64,000 nucleotides of DNA from assembly GCF_000807255.1 (NCBI RefSeq), contig NZ_CP009268.1:1518384-1582383 (forward strand), written 5' to 3'. The stretch's first letter is position 1; each line of letters starts with the position of its first letter. A model generated the notes under the pieces. It did no database searches. It was not told the origin of the DNA and was given only the letters and a program-made list of their open reading frames with translations. Positions 1 to 10,303 of the stretch are shown here, one piece after another. The position numbers were made by a program, and so were the translations under genes. This stretch comes from Clostridium pasteurianum DSM 525 = ATCC 6013. Lineage in GTDB: Bacteria > Bacillota > Clostridia > Clostridiales > Clostridiaceae.

Positions 1-2
1 CT

Positions 3-317
<315 letters not shown>

Positions 318-361
318 TCCATGATCATAAGATAGTCTATAAGTTAATAAGTTAAAACTTT

Positions 362-399
362 TGTATAGCCAAGTTTTTAAACAGAAACTTGGCTATACA
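362..399 (+). terminator. Hairpin between anfK and the nifE-like gene
   Basis: A perfect 15-bp inverted repeat (TGTATAGCCAAGTTT and its complement) with an 8-nt loop lies 45 nt after the anfK stop. The sequence after it is AT-rich but has no clean T-run. It may be a partial terminator or an mRNA stabilising or processing hairpin that separates anfK expression from the genes downstream. Confidence 0.6.
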
Positions 400-460
400 T
401 ATAAATTTTATAATTGTATGGTAAAAAATTAAAAATAAAATTTTTAAGGAGGTATATGTT

Positions 461-1993
461 ATGGCTATTACAGCAGAAAATATAGAATTTCATGGAACAC
501 TCAGTGAATTATACCAGCTTGCTAAAGAGGGTAAAATTAAAACAAGTTTGCAGGGAAGTCATACAAGAGCTTGTAAATTTTGGACTGCAACTAAGATTTT
601 AAGCGGTATCAAAAATGCTGTTATACTTACTCATGGACCTAGTGGATGTGCCTATGGGGTAAAACAAGCCTATAAACTCACAAATTGCCGTAATAGTGGA
701 GCTGCTTATGAACCTATTATAAGTACCAACATAGGAGAAAAAAATGTAATCTATGGTGGAGAAAAAGAATTAATAGGTGCACTTAAGGAAGTAGATAAAA
801 AATATAAACCAGATGTTATATTTGTTGCAACTAGTTGTGCCACAGGTATCATAGGTGATAATGTAGATGAAATTATGGATAATATGGAGCCTGAATTAAA
901 TGCAAAGTTAATGTCTATACATTGTGAAGGCTTTTCAGGGGAATATAGAAGTGGATTTGATTTAGTATTTAAGCAAATAGTTAAACTTATGGATAAACCT
1001 ACTGAGGAGAGTAAAGCTGCTATGCTTGATACTGTTAATATTGTAGGCGGAAAAATGGGTGCTGAAAGAACAGAAGTAGATACTGATGTAAAGGAACTTG
1101 TTAGACTCATAAAGGGAATGGGTGCAAAAATAAATTCTGTTATTGCTGGAAATTGCACATTGGAAGAGATAAAAAAAGCTCCTAGTGTAGCTGTTAACTG
1201 TGGACTATGTCTTGATATTGGTTATGCTATTGGTAAGTCAATGGAAGAAGAGTATGGTACACCTATTAATTCTACAATACTTCCTTATGGTATTGCGGCT
1301 ACAGAAAAATGGATTATGGGAGCAGCAAAGTACCTAAAAATGGAAGAGTCAGCTAAAGCTTTAATGGAAAGAGAATATGAAGCTATAAAAGAAGAATTTG
1401 AAGAAAGTAAAAAAGTATTAAAAGACAAAATTGCAATTGTAGAAGGTCATGATGCTGTAAAATCACTATCTATTGCACACATGTTAAAAAGTGATTTTGG
1501 AATGAGACCAATAATATTTAATTTCCATCCCTGGAGTACTGAAGCAAGACAAACTAGTATAGATTATCTATTGGAAACTGGTTTAGACCCTGAAATATTA
1601 ATAACAAAAGGTACTCTTGCCTTTGGTAAATACGAATCCATGAAGCAGACCGAAGATGAGTTGTTAGATTTTCTTGGAGGAATTGATCCAAAATCTGTAG
1701 TATATTTTGGTTCATCCTTAAGTTTTCCAAACATTCCTTTAGTGGATTTAAATGCTATATTAAACAGACCAAGATTTGGATATAGAGGAGCATTAAAAGT
1801 AGCTAAGTGTATAAACACTGCATTAAAGTATTCTTTTAGACCTAGAAGTTCTGTGTTTAAGGAAATGGTATTTCCAAAAGAAGAGGCTGGCTTGGCTTCC
1901 GGGCAGGCTTTAACCCCTAAATTAAGTCAGGATTTACCTGATTGTACTGTATATGCTCATAAAAGGAGGAGAGGACAATGTATGATGAATTAA
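461..1993 (+). CDS. NifE/NifD-like nitrogenase component 1 homologue
   Basis: A 510-residue member of the nitrogenase component 1 family, with RBS AAGGAGG just upstream. Cysteines sit at the three P-cluster positions (C38, C63 in GPSGCAYG, C126 in ATSCATG). C250 in GLCLDIGYA aligns with the cofactor-ligating cysteine of NifD: both lie the same distance before a YG[IT]P motif. No histidine matches the second NifD cofactor ligand; the region near LNRPRFGYRG has none. The sequence therefore looks more like a NifE-type scaffold or a group IV reductase than a catalytic NifD. It overlaps the next gene by 16 nt, so the two products probably form a heterotetramer. Directly after anfK, a role in maturing the alternative cofactor is plausible; another reductive activity is possible. 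No specific subfamily is claimed. Confidence 0.8.
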   Translation: MAITAENIEFHGTLSELYQLAKEGKIKTSLQGSHTRACKFWTATKILSGIKNAVILTHGPSGCAYGVKQAYKLTNCRNSGAAYEPIISTNIGEKNVIYGGEKELIGALKEVDKKYKPDVIFVATSCATGIIGDNVDEIMDNMEPELNAKLMSIHCEGFSGEYRSGFDLVFKQIVKLMDKPTEESKAAMLDTVNIVGGKMGAERTEVDTDVKELVRLIKGMGAKINSVIAGNCTLEEIKKAPSVAVNCGLCLDIGYAIGKSMEEEYGTPINSTILPYGIAATEKWIMGAAKYLKMEESAKALMEREYEAIKEEFEESKKVLKDKIAIVEGHDAVKSLSIAHMLKSDFGMRPIIFNFHPWSTEARQTSIDYLLETGLDPEILITKGTLAFGKYESMKQTEDELLDFLGGIDPKSVVYFGSSLSFPNIPLVDLNAILNRPRFGYRGALKVAKCINTALKYSFRPRSSVFKEMVFPKEEAGLASGQALTPKLSQDLPDCTVYAHKRRRGQCMMN

Positions 1994-3318
1994 CCTTTGA
2001 ACAATGTAACCATAGTAAAGATCCGATTGTAAGTTGTGCTTTAGAGGGAGTTGCAGGTGTCATTGCAGGAATAAAAGACGCAAGTATAGTGATTCACTCA
2101 CCTCAAGGATGTGCAGCAACAGTTAATGCAGCTTATGATACGCATGAAGTTGATTTTACAAGAAGAAAGATAGGATGTACTCGTCTTTTTGAATCAGATG
2201 TTATAATGGGAGCTTCTGATAAGCTAAAAAGGTTAATCAAAGAAGCAGACCAGACTTTTGGAAATAAGGTTATATTCGTAATTGGAACCTGTGCAGCAGA
2301 TATTATAGGAGAGGATTTGGAAGGAATCTGTAGAGATATGGAATCAGAAGTTAATGCCAAGCTTATACCAATTATGGCTGGTGGATTTCGTGGAAATAGC
2401 TATGATGGATTAGATTTGGGCTTTAATTCATTATTACCTTTTATCAAGAAGTCAGATGTTAAAATTGAAAAAAGTGTAAATATTATTGCACCTCAAGGTA
2501 ATATAAATCCTACTTGGTGGGCAGATTTAGATTGGGTAAAGGATATTTTAAATACTTTAGGTATTAAAGTTCAAACTGTATTGGCAAAGGATATATCTAT
2601 TGATGATTTGGAAAAGGCAGGTATGGCATCAGCTAACATTATTTTAAGTCACGATGTAGGATATCAGTTTGCAGAAGAAATGAGAGAAACTCATGGAGTA
2701 CCTCTGATACTAGATGATATACCTTTACCAGTAGGACTTAAAAATACTTCTAAATGGTTACGCAGACTCGGAGAATATTTTAGTGTTAGTGAGAAAGTTG
2801 AAGAAATAATAAAAAAAGGTGAGGAAAAAGTAATGACAATTCTTCGTAGAAGAGCTCTTATGATGATTCCTCGTTATCATAACTGTAGAATAGCATTATC
2901 CGCTGATGCTACAATGGGAATTGCTTTAGTTAGAATGGTATTTGAAGAATTAGAGATGATTCCAGAGATAATATTGATTAGATCTGATACTCCAGAGGGA
3001 AGAAAATTATTGGATCAGGAGTTAAAGGATCTTGGATTATCAAGTAAAGTAGCTTTTGGTATTGATGGATATCAAATAAAGGAAACTTTGAAAAACTCAG
3101 GAGTAGATGCAGTGCTTGGATCTGCCTGGGAAAAATATATGGCAGAAGAAGTTGGGGTTAAAATTGCATTTGATGTATTAACACCTACAAATATGGATGT
3201 TTATGTGGATAAAGCTTATTTTGGATATGATGGAATGTTGAATGTTTTAGAAGTAATAGCAAATGATTGGGAAAGAGCATACAGATCTAAAGAAATTGAT
3301 TTAGAAGGATATGTATAA
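1978..3318 (+). CDS. NifN/NifK-like nitrogenase component 1 homologue
   Basis: A 446-residue nitrogenase component 1 family protein, translationally coupled to the NifE-like gene: its RBS AGGAGGAGAGG lies inside the upstream gene. Cysteines at C20, C45 (SPQGCAAT) and C104 (IGTCAAD) match the spacing of the NifK P-cluster cysteines (C23, C48, C106 in the NifK of this window). Together with its partner it has all six potential cluster ligands. The C-terminal AYFGYDGMLNVLE motif matches the family's GYxG region. The N-terminal extension typical of catalytic NifK is missing. It is probably the beta partner of an EN-like scaffold or of a nitrogenase-like reductase; substrate unknown. Confidence 0.8.
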   Translation: MYDELTFEQCNHSKDPIVSCALEGVAGVIAGIKDASIVIHSPQGCAATVNAAYDTHEVDFTRRKIGCTRLFESDVIMGASDKLKRLIKEADQTFGNKVIFVIGTCAADIIGEDLEGICRDMESEVNAKLIPIMAGGFRGNSYDGLDLGFNSLLPFIKKSDVKIEKSVNIIAPQGNINPTWWADLDWVKDILNTLGIKVQTVLAKDISIDDLEKAGMASANIILSHDVGYQFAEEMRETHGVPLILDDIPLPVGLKNTSKWLRRLGEYFSVSEKVEEIIKKGEEKVMTILRRRALMMIPRYHNCRIALSADATMGIALVRMVFEELEMIPEIILIRSDTPEGRKLLDQELKDLGLSSKVAFGIDGYQIKETLKNSGVDAVLGSAWEKYMAEEVGVKIAFDVLTPTNMDVYVDKAYFGYDGMLNVLEVIANDWERAYRSKEIDLEGYV

Positions 3319-3476
3319 TGTTTATGAAAAAAAATATTGCTCATGCTGCAGTGTGAGCAATATATTAAATAAAATATATTAAAATTATAACTTAAACCAA
3401 CAATACAGTATCACATAGTTGTCTAATTGTCAACTAATGTATATTTATGTCTTTGCTGCGAATTGAAAATTGCAGC

Positions 3477-3501
3477 CTTTAATTTAAATTAAAGCTTTTT
3501 T
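3477..3501 (+). terminator. Intrinsic terminator of the nitrogenase-like pair
   Basis: The palindrome CTTTAATTTAAATTAAAG is followed by C and six T residues. A smaller hairpin (GCTGC/GCAGC) lies just upstream. A second hairpin at 3334-3363 (ATATTGCTCA/TGAGCAATAT) closer to the stop codon lacks a T-run. The rest of the 319-bp gap before the permease gene is AT-rich with no other clear signal. Confidence 0.7.
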
Positions 3502-3637
3502 GTTATTATAAATGTACATTTATAATAGTTATCTTAAGCTATTTATACATAATATATTAAAACTGTTAACATGTAAATTACTATAATTATATATAGATTT
3601 AACGTACAAAATAGATTTAAACTGGAAAGGTGATTTT

Positions 3638-4720
3638 ATGAAAATTGTAAATAATAGTGTTAAAGTAGAAAAAGAATTAATATCTATTGCCAGTACAGAA
3701 AGTAAAACAACAAAAAATAAAAATCTTATTATAATTATATTAAGTATAATATCTTTATCTATTTTTTTATTGTCTTTTACTATTGGCAGATATGGGATAC
3801 CCTTATCTCAATTATTTAATATTGTAATAGGAAAACTATTTAACCTGCCTGTTACTTGGTCTAAAACTGAGGAAATGGTATTATTTCAAATACGTGTTCC
3901 AAGAATTTTTGCTGCAGTATTGATAGGAACTGCTTTATCAGTATCTGGAGCTGCTTATCAGGGTTTATTCAAAAATCCTATGGTTTCACCAGATATTTTA
4001 GGAGCTTCCTCTGGAGCAGGAATGGGTGCGGTTATAGGACTACTATTATCTTTTAACAGCATAGCTGTACAAGCAATGGCGTTTATAATGGGAGTTATAG
4101 CGGTAATACTTACATATGCTATTAGTAACATTATCGGAAAAGATAAAGGATCAATTGTACTTTTGGTGTTAACAGGTGTAGTAGTTTCAAATATATTTTC
4201 AGCAATTATATCAATTACTAAGTACGTAGCAGATCCGGATAATAAGCTTCCAGCCATTACTTTTTGGCTTATGGGCGGTTTGTCATCTATTAGTAATAGC
4301 GACATTTTAATGTTTCTTATACCTTTTTCGATAGGCATTATTCCTATTATGGCAATAAGATGGAAAATAAACATACTATCTTTTGGAGATGAGGAAGCTA
4401 AATCTTTAGGAGTGGATACTAAGAAGATGAGAATAGTTACTATTATCTGTGCTACTATGCTTACTGCAGCCTCCGTAGCTATTGCAGGGATGATTTCATG
4501 GATTGGTCTTATAATTCCTCATATTGCACGTTTAATAGTTGGACCCAATTATAAAGTACTTTTACCTGTATCTATTATTGTAGGAAGCAGTTTTTTATTA
4601 TTAGTGGATAATTTTGCACGTAATATGTTCCAAATGGAGATTCCTCTTGGAATACTAACTTCCATTATAGGAGCTCCGTTATTTTTGTATTTACTATTAA
4701 AAGGTAAAAAAGCCTGGTAA
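3638..4720 (+). CDS. FecCD-family ABC transporter permease
   Basis: A 360-residue polytopic membrane protein of the FecCD/BtuC family (type II ABC importers for Fe-siderophore, haem, cobalamin, or molybdate/tungstate in MolB-like members). After a hydrophilic N-terminus of about 28 residues come roughly ten hydrophobic segments. Family signatures are RVPRIFAAVLIGTALSVSGA and GLFKNPMVSPDILGASSGAG near residues 88-130, and GMISWIGLIIPHIAR near residue 288. RBS AAAGGTG is well placed. No ATPase or binding-protein gene lies next to it in this window, so its partners must be encoded elsewhere. Its place between nitrogenase-like genes and a metal-sensor-like regulator suggests metal or cofactor supply for the alternative nitrogenase, which is an inference. 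Confidence 0.85.
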   Translation: MKIVNNSVKVEKELISIASTESKTTKNKNLIIIILSIISLSIFLLSFTIGRYGIPLSQLFNIVIGKLFNLPVTWSKTEEMVLFQIRVPRIFAAVLIGTALSVSGAAYQGLFKNPMVSPDILGASSGAGMGAVIGLLLSFNSIAVQAMAFIMGVIAVILTYAISNIIGKDKGSIVLLVLTGVVVSNIFSAIISITKYVADPDNKLPAITFWLMGGLSSISNSDILMFLIPFSIGIIPIMAIRWKINILSFGDEEAKSLGVDTKKMRIVTIICATMLTAASVAIAGMISWIGLIIPHIARLIVGPNYKVLLPVSIIVGSSFLLLVDNFARNMFQMEIPLGILTSIIGAPLFLYLLLKGKKAW

Positions 4721-4777
4721 TAGTGAGTTCGATTAATTATAAAGTATATGCATTTTAAAGGATGGGAGTATTTTGCA

Positions 4778-5098
4778 ATGAGAAGAAAAATTAAATATCA
4801 TATTCTAATTTGCAATGGTACTAAATGTAATAAAGTTCAACAGGGAGTGTGCTATAAAAAAGGTGCTGAAGATATAATTTCAAAATTTGATAAATTAATA
4901 GCTAAATATGGTATGGCAGATGAAGTATTAGTGTCAAGTTGTGGATGTTTTAGAAATGGCATAACTAATAAAGGACCTAATATGGTTATATATCCAGAGG
5001 GTATTTGGTATAGCGGAGTTACTGTGAATGATGTGGAAGAAATTGTGGAAGTTCATTTGAAAAAAGGTAATATAATAGAAAGACTCCTATCAGATTAA
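4778..5098 (+). CDS. Thioredoxin-fold [2Fe-2S] ferredoxin, variant
   Basis: From the ATG at 4778 (RBS GGGAG upstream) the product is 106 residues. This start is preferred to the ATG at 4748, which has no RBS. It resembles the C. pasteurianum [2Fe-2S] ferredoxin that is reported to interact with nitrogenase: ICNGTKC, QQGVCY, then a CGCF loop and VIYPEGIWY. Cysteines are C12, C17, C25, C55 and C57. The family normally ends with C-x3-C followed by GP. Here the pair is C-x-C and the loop to GP is longer, so one usual ligand is absent or shifted. It probably carries electrons, perhaps for the nitrogenase-like proteins upstream. It is convergent with the regulator and shares a bidirectional terminator with it. 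Confidence 0.85.
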   Translation: MRRKIKYHILICNGTKCNKVQQGVCYKKGAEDIISKFDKLIAKYGMADEVLVSSCGCFRNGITNKGPNMVIYPEGIWYSGVTVNDVEEIVEVHLKKGNIIERLLSD

Positions 5099-5105
5099 AA
5101 ATATA

Positions 5106-5137
5106 ATAACAGGACAATTTTTCAATTGTCCTGTTAT
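5106..5137. terminator. Bidirectional terminator
   Basis: A perfect 14-bp inverted repeat (ATAACAGGACAATT and complement) with a 4-nt loop lies between the convergent ferredoxin and regulator genes. The right arm overlaps the regulator stop codon. Confidence 0.8.
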
Positions 5138-6102
5138 GTTTCTGCTACAACTTTTCCCATTTCACTGACATCATATCCGCCTATGCCTGAAATTTCAATT
5201 TTAAATTCCTCTGAATTCAGAATATCTAAAATAGCTCTTGTAGTAGGATGATTTATATCTTCCTTTTTTATGACTAAATCATATTTTTCTTGTTGTATAG
5301 GTATAAAGTCAACACCTTGTACTTGAGAACATGCTTTTTCATTTCCTATACCTAGGTCGGCATTACCGCGGGCAATCACACTGGCAGTTGCTAAATGAGA
5401 GGTACATTCCTTATTGTAACCTTTTATATCTTTGCCTAAAATATTCATTAGGCGTAAATGTTCATCCAATAAAATTCGAGTTCCACTACCTTTCTCTCTA
5501 TTTACAATAACTATGTCAGATCTTGAAAGATCATTCCAATCTTTTATTCCCTTTGGATTCCCCTTTGCAACATAGAATCCCTGCATTCTTCCAACAAAAC
5601 GGACTATAACTGCAGATGTCCCAGGGAGCATTCTTTCAATATAAGGAACATTATATTCACCAGTTTTTCCATCCCAAATATGTGCTGTAGCTATTTGAAC
5701 TTTTCCACAATATAATTCATATATACCATTATAACTGCCTTCATAGGATCTCAAAACTCGCATAGAACCATGAGGGTAGGAATCGAGATAACGGCATAAA
5801 ATATCTAAAATTGTATCTTGACCAGATATAACAAAGCTATCCTCTAACACCTCTTCCTTTGGTGTCATTCCATCATATAAAGATGAAGAATTAATAACTA
5901 CTGAATTACTAGGAACAAAAATATTAGATTTTATATTTTTGGTTTTATTTTTGTAGGCTTCTACATCCTTTAAGTCAACTCGAACTTTTTTACCTACTCT
6001 GTAAGAGTTTATTTCTTTTTTCTTAATTAAATCATATACGGTACTTTTTGAAATTTTTAATATATCCGCAACCTCTTGAGGAGTGAGAGCTGTATCCATA
6101 TC
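5134..6102 (-). CDS. HTH regulator with PBP-like ligand-binding domain
   Basis: The N-terminal ~50 residues are an excisionase/MerR-like HTH (LTPQEVADILKISKSTVYDL, then the wing SYRVGKKVRV). The remaining ~230 residues are a periplasmic-binding-protein-like domain (PBP_like), with GSMRVLRSYEGSYNG early and REKGSGTRILLDEHL and ANADLGIGNEKA-type motifs later. Proteins of this build are usually found with molybdate or tungstate transport and metabolism genes and are thought to sense the oxyanion or a cofactor. The reading frame is open to 6147, but the ATG at 6102 has the better RBS (GGAAGGA about 10 nt upstream). It lies between the alternative and the Mo-nitrogenase clusters, so a metal-dependent switch between them is an attractive inference. 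There is no signal peptide, so it is cytoplasmic. Confidence 0.75.
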   Translation of the reverse strand, partial: DMDTALTPQEVADILKISKSTVYDLIKKKEINSYRVGKKVRVDLKDVEAYKNKTKNIKSNIFVPSNSVVINSSSLYDGMTPKEEVLEDSFVISGQDTILDILCRYLDSYPHGSMRVLRSYEGSYNGIYELYCGKVQIATAHIWDGKTGEYNVPYIERMLPGTSAVIVRFVGRMQGFYVAKGNPKGIKDWNDLSRSDIVIVNREKGSGTRILLDEHLRLMNILGKDIKGYNKECTSHLATASVIARGNADLGIGNEKACSQVQGVDFIPIQQEKYDLVIKKEDINHPTTRAILDILNSEEFKIEISGIGGYDVSEMGKVVAET

Positions 6103-6147
6103 CATATACCACATTTCCTTCCATGATTGATTTATATTTTTTAACAT

Positions 6148-6491
6148 TAGTAATAGTTAATTAGTATAATGCTTAAAACTTTAATATTATTCATATTGTA
6201 AGTAATATTTATTATACACATTATAGATAAATAATATCATATAAATAATTATAAATATATTATGAATAAACTACAATAAGCTATAAATAAATTATATATC
6301 TTTATTTATATTGAATTTTTATCATATACAATATTTCAGCTTTGTAAGACTTTACGATTATAAACATTATATCATATAGAACTGAATAATCTATAAAAAA
6401 TTAATGGTGTATCATAAATGGAGAAAATTTGATATATTGATATGTTATATAAATAAAAATTAATAATTTAATAGTAAATATGGTATATTTG
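6148..6491. other. AT-rich spacer between regulator and nifH2
   Basis: About 340 bp of very AT-rich DNA between divergent genes. It must hold the regulator promoter and upstream control sites for nifH2. No hairpin or strong dyad was recognised in it. Confidence 0.5.
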
Positions 6492-6520
6492 TTGACAAGT
6501 ACTAAATTAAGGAATATAAT
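6492..6520 (+). promoter_or_regulatory. Sigma-A type promoter of nifH2
   Basis: A perfect TTGACA and a perfect TATAAT are separated by 17 bp. The leader to the nifH2 ATG is about 80 nt, contains a small TGGAA/TTCCA hairpin around 6550-6567, and ends in the RBS AAGGAGGA. No -24/-12 (sigma-54) signature was seen. Confidence 0.8.
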
Positions 6521-6607
6521 GAAAAACGAAGTATAAAGCATAGAGATGTGGAAAATAATCATTCCATGTTAGACATCAAAGGGACGTAATTTAAGGAGGA
6601 ATATTAA

Positions 6608-7426
<819 letters not shown>

Positions 7427-7500
7427 GATAGTATTAAATGTAAAACTATAATTTTAAAAATAAATAATTTGGAAACTTTTATACATGAAATTTTACTATA

Positions 7501-7534
7501 GAATAAAGGATAGCTTAAAAGTTATCCTTTATTC

Positions 7535-7540
<6 letters not shown>
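7501..7540 (+). terminator. Terminator of nifH2
   Basis: A 14-bp stem (7501-7514 with 7521-7534, GAATAAAGGATA arms with one G-T pair) and a 6-nt loop, followed by a T-rich tail. It separates nifH2 transcription from nifH1. Confidence 0.85.
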
Positions 7541-8657
<1,117 letters not shown>

Positions 8658-8698
8658 GATTTAATAAAAGTATTTAATTTTGATGAGGGGTGAATTTC

Positions 8699-10303
8699 GT
8701 GAGCGAAAATTTAAAAGACGAGATTTTAGAAAAATATATACCTAAAACTAAAAAGACTAGAAGTGGTCATATAGTTATAAAAACTGAAGAAACACCAAAT
8801 CCTGAAATAGTTGCTAACACAAGAACAGTGCCAGGAATAATCACAGCTAGAGGTTGTGCTTATGCAGGATGTAAAGGTGTTGTTATGGGACCAATAAAGG
8901 ATATGGTTCACATCACACACGGACCTATAGGATGTTCATTCTATACATGGGGTGGAAGAAGATTTAAGTCTAAACCAGAAAACGGTACTGGATTAAATTT
9001 TAATGAATATGTATTCTCTACTGATATGCAGGAAAGTGACATAGTTTTTGGTGGAGTTAATAAATTAAAAGATGCTATACATGAAGCATATGAAATGTTC
9101 CATCCAGCAGCTATAGGTGTTTATGCAACATGTCCAGTTGGTCTTATCGGTGATGATATACTAGCAGTTGCTGCAACAGCAAGCAAAGAAATTGGAATTC
9201 CAGTTCATGCTTTTAGCTGTGAAGGTTATAAAGGTGTATCTCAATCTGCAGGTCACCATATAGCAAACAACACTGTTATGACTGATATCATAGGAAAAGG
9301 TAACAAGGAACAAAAGAAATATTCAATAAATGTCCTAGGAGAGTACAACATTGGTGGAGATGCTTGGGAAATGGATAGAGTACTTGAAAAAATAGGTTAC
9401 CATGTAAATGCAACTTTAACTGGTGATGCTACTTATGAAAAAGTACAAAATGCTGACAAAGCAGACTTAAACCTAGTTCAATGTCACAGATCTATCAATT
9501 ATATTGCTGAAATGATGGAAACTAAATATGGTATTCCATGGATTAAATGTAACTTCATAGGTGTTGATGGAATAGTTGAAACACTTAGAGATATGGCTAA
9601 ATGTTTTGATGATCCAGAACTTACTAAGAGAACTGAAGAAGTTATAGCAGAAGAAATAGCTGCGATTCAAGATGATTTAGACTATTTCAAAGAAAAACTT
9701 CAAGGAAAAACTGCTTGTCTATATGTTGGAGGATCAAGATCTCACACATACATGAACATGCTTAAGAGCTTTGGTGTAGACAGTTTAGTAGCTGGATTCG
9801 AATTTGCTCACCGTGACGATTATGAAGGAAGAGAAGTTATACCAACTATCAAAATTGATGCGGACAGCAAAAACATTCCTGAAATAACTGTTACTCCGGA
9901 TGAACAGAAATACCGTGTTGTAATTCCAGAAGATAAAGTAGAAGAACTTAAAAAAGCAGGCGTTCCATTATCTTCTTATGGTGGAATGATGAAAGAAATG
10001 CATGATGGTACTATATTGATTGATGATATGAATCACCATGACATGGAAGTAGTACTAGAAAAGTTAAAACCAGATATGTTCTTTGCTGGAATAAAAGAAA
10101 AATTCGTTATCCAAAAAGGCGGAGTATTGTCAAAACAACTTCATTCATATGACTATAATGGACCATATGCAGGTTTCAGAGGTGTAGTTAACTTTGGTCA
10201 TGAACTTGTTAATGGTATCTATACACCAGCATGGAAGATGATAACACCACCTTGGAAAAAAGCTTCATCAGAAAGTAAAGTAGTTGTAGGAGGGGAAGCG
10301 TAA
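8699..10303 (+). CDS. nifD: Nitrogenase MoFe protein alpha chain
   Basis: Catalytic subunit that holds the FeMo-cofactor and half of the P-cluster. The GTG at 8699 is chosen over the GTG at 8690 because GAGGGGTG (8684-8691) is then well spaced. This gives 534 residues. P-cluster ligands are C53, C79 (GPIGCSF) and C145 (ATCPVG). Cofactor ligands are C262 (VQCHRS) and H482 (KQLHSYDY). Q182 and H186 near the cofactor are kept. An extra block of about 50 residues at ~378-430, between DDYEG and SSYGG, is the insertion characteristic of clostridial NifD. The stop overlaps the nifK start (TAATG), so the two subunits are translated together. Confidence 0.96.
   Translation: MSENLKDEILEKYIPKTKKTRSGHIVIKTEETPNPEIVANTRTVPGIITARGCAYAGCKGVVMGPIKDMVHITHGPIGCSFYTWGGRRFKSKPENGTGLNFNEYVFSTDMQESDIVFGGVNKLKDAIHEAYEMFHPAAIGVYATCPVGLIGDDILAVAATASKEIGIPVHAFSCEGYKGVSQSAGHHIANNTVMTDIIGKGNKEQKKYSINVLGEYNIGGDAWEMDRVLEKIGYHVNATLTGDATYEKVQNADKADLNLVQCHRSINYIAEMMETKYGIPWIKCNFIGVDGIVETLRDMAKCFDDPELTKRTEEVIAEEIAAIQDDLDYFKEKLQGKTACLYVGGSRSHTYMNMLKSFGVDSLVAGFEFAHRDDYEGREVIPTIKIDADSKNIPEITVTPDEQKYRVVIPEDKVEELKKAGVPLSSYGGMMKEMHDGTILIDDMNHHDMEVVLEKLKPDMFFAGIKEKFVIQKGGVLSKQLHSYDYNGPYAGFRGVVNFGHELVNGIYTPAWKMITPPWKKASSESKVVVGGEA

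Noticed and set aside
461-3318. Reading the pair as a third catalytic nitrogenase
   Set aside because: The first protein lacks a histidine at the second cofactor ligand position, so full NifD-type cofactor binding is not supported.
6550-6567. A shared leader motif between nifH2 and the gene at 51416 (TGGAA ... TTCCA)
   Set aside because: Only a 5-bp stem is common and the loop lengths differ; not enough to claim a common RNA element.
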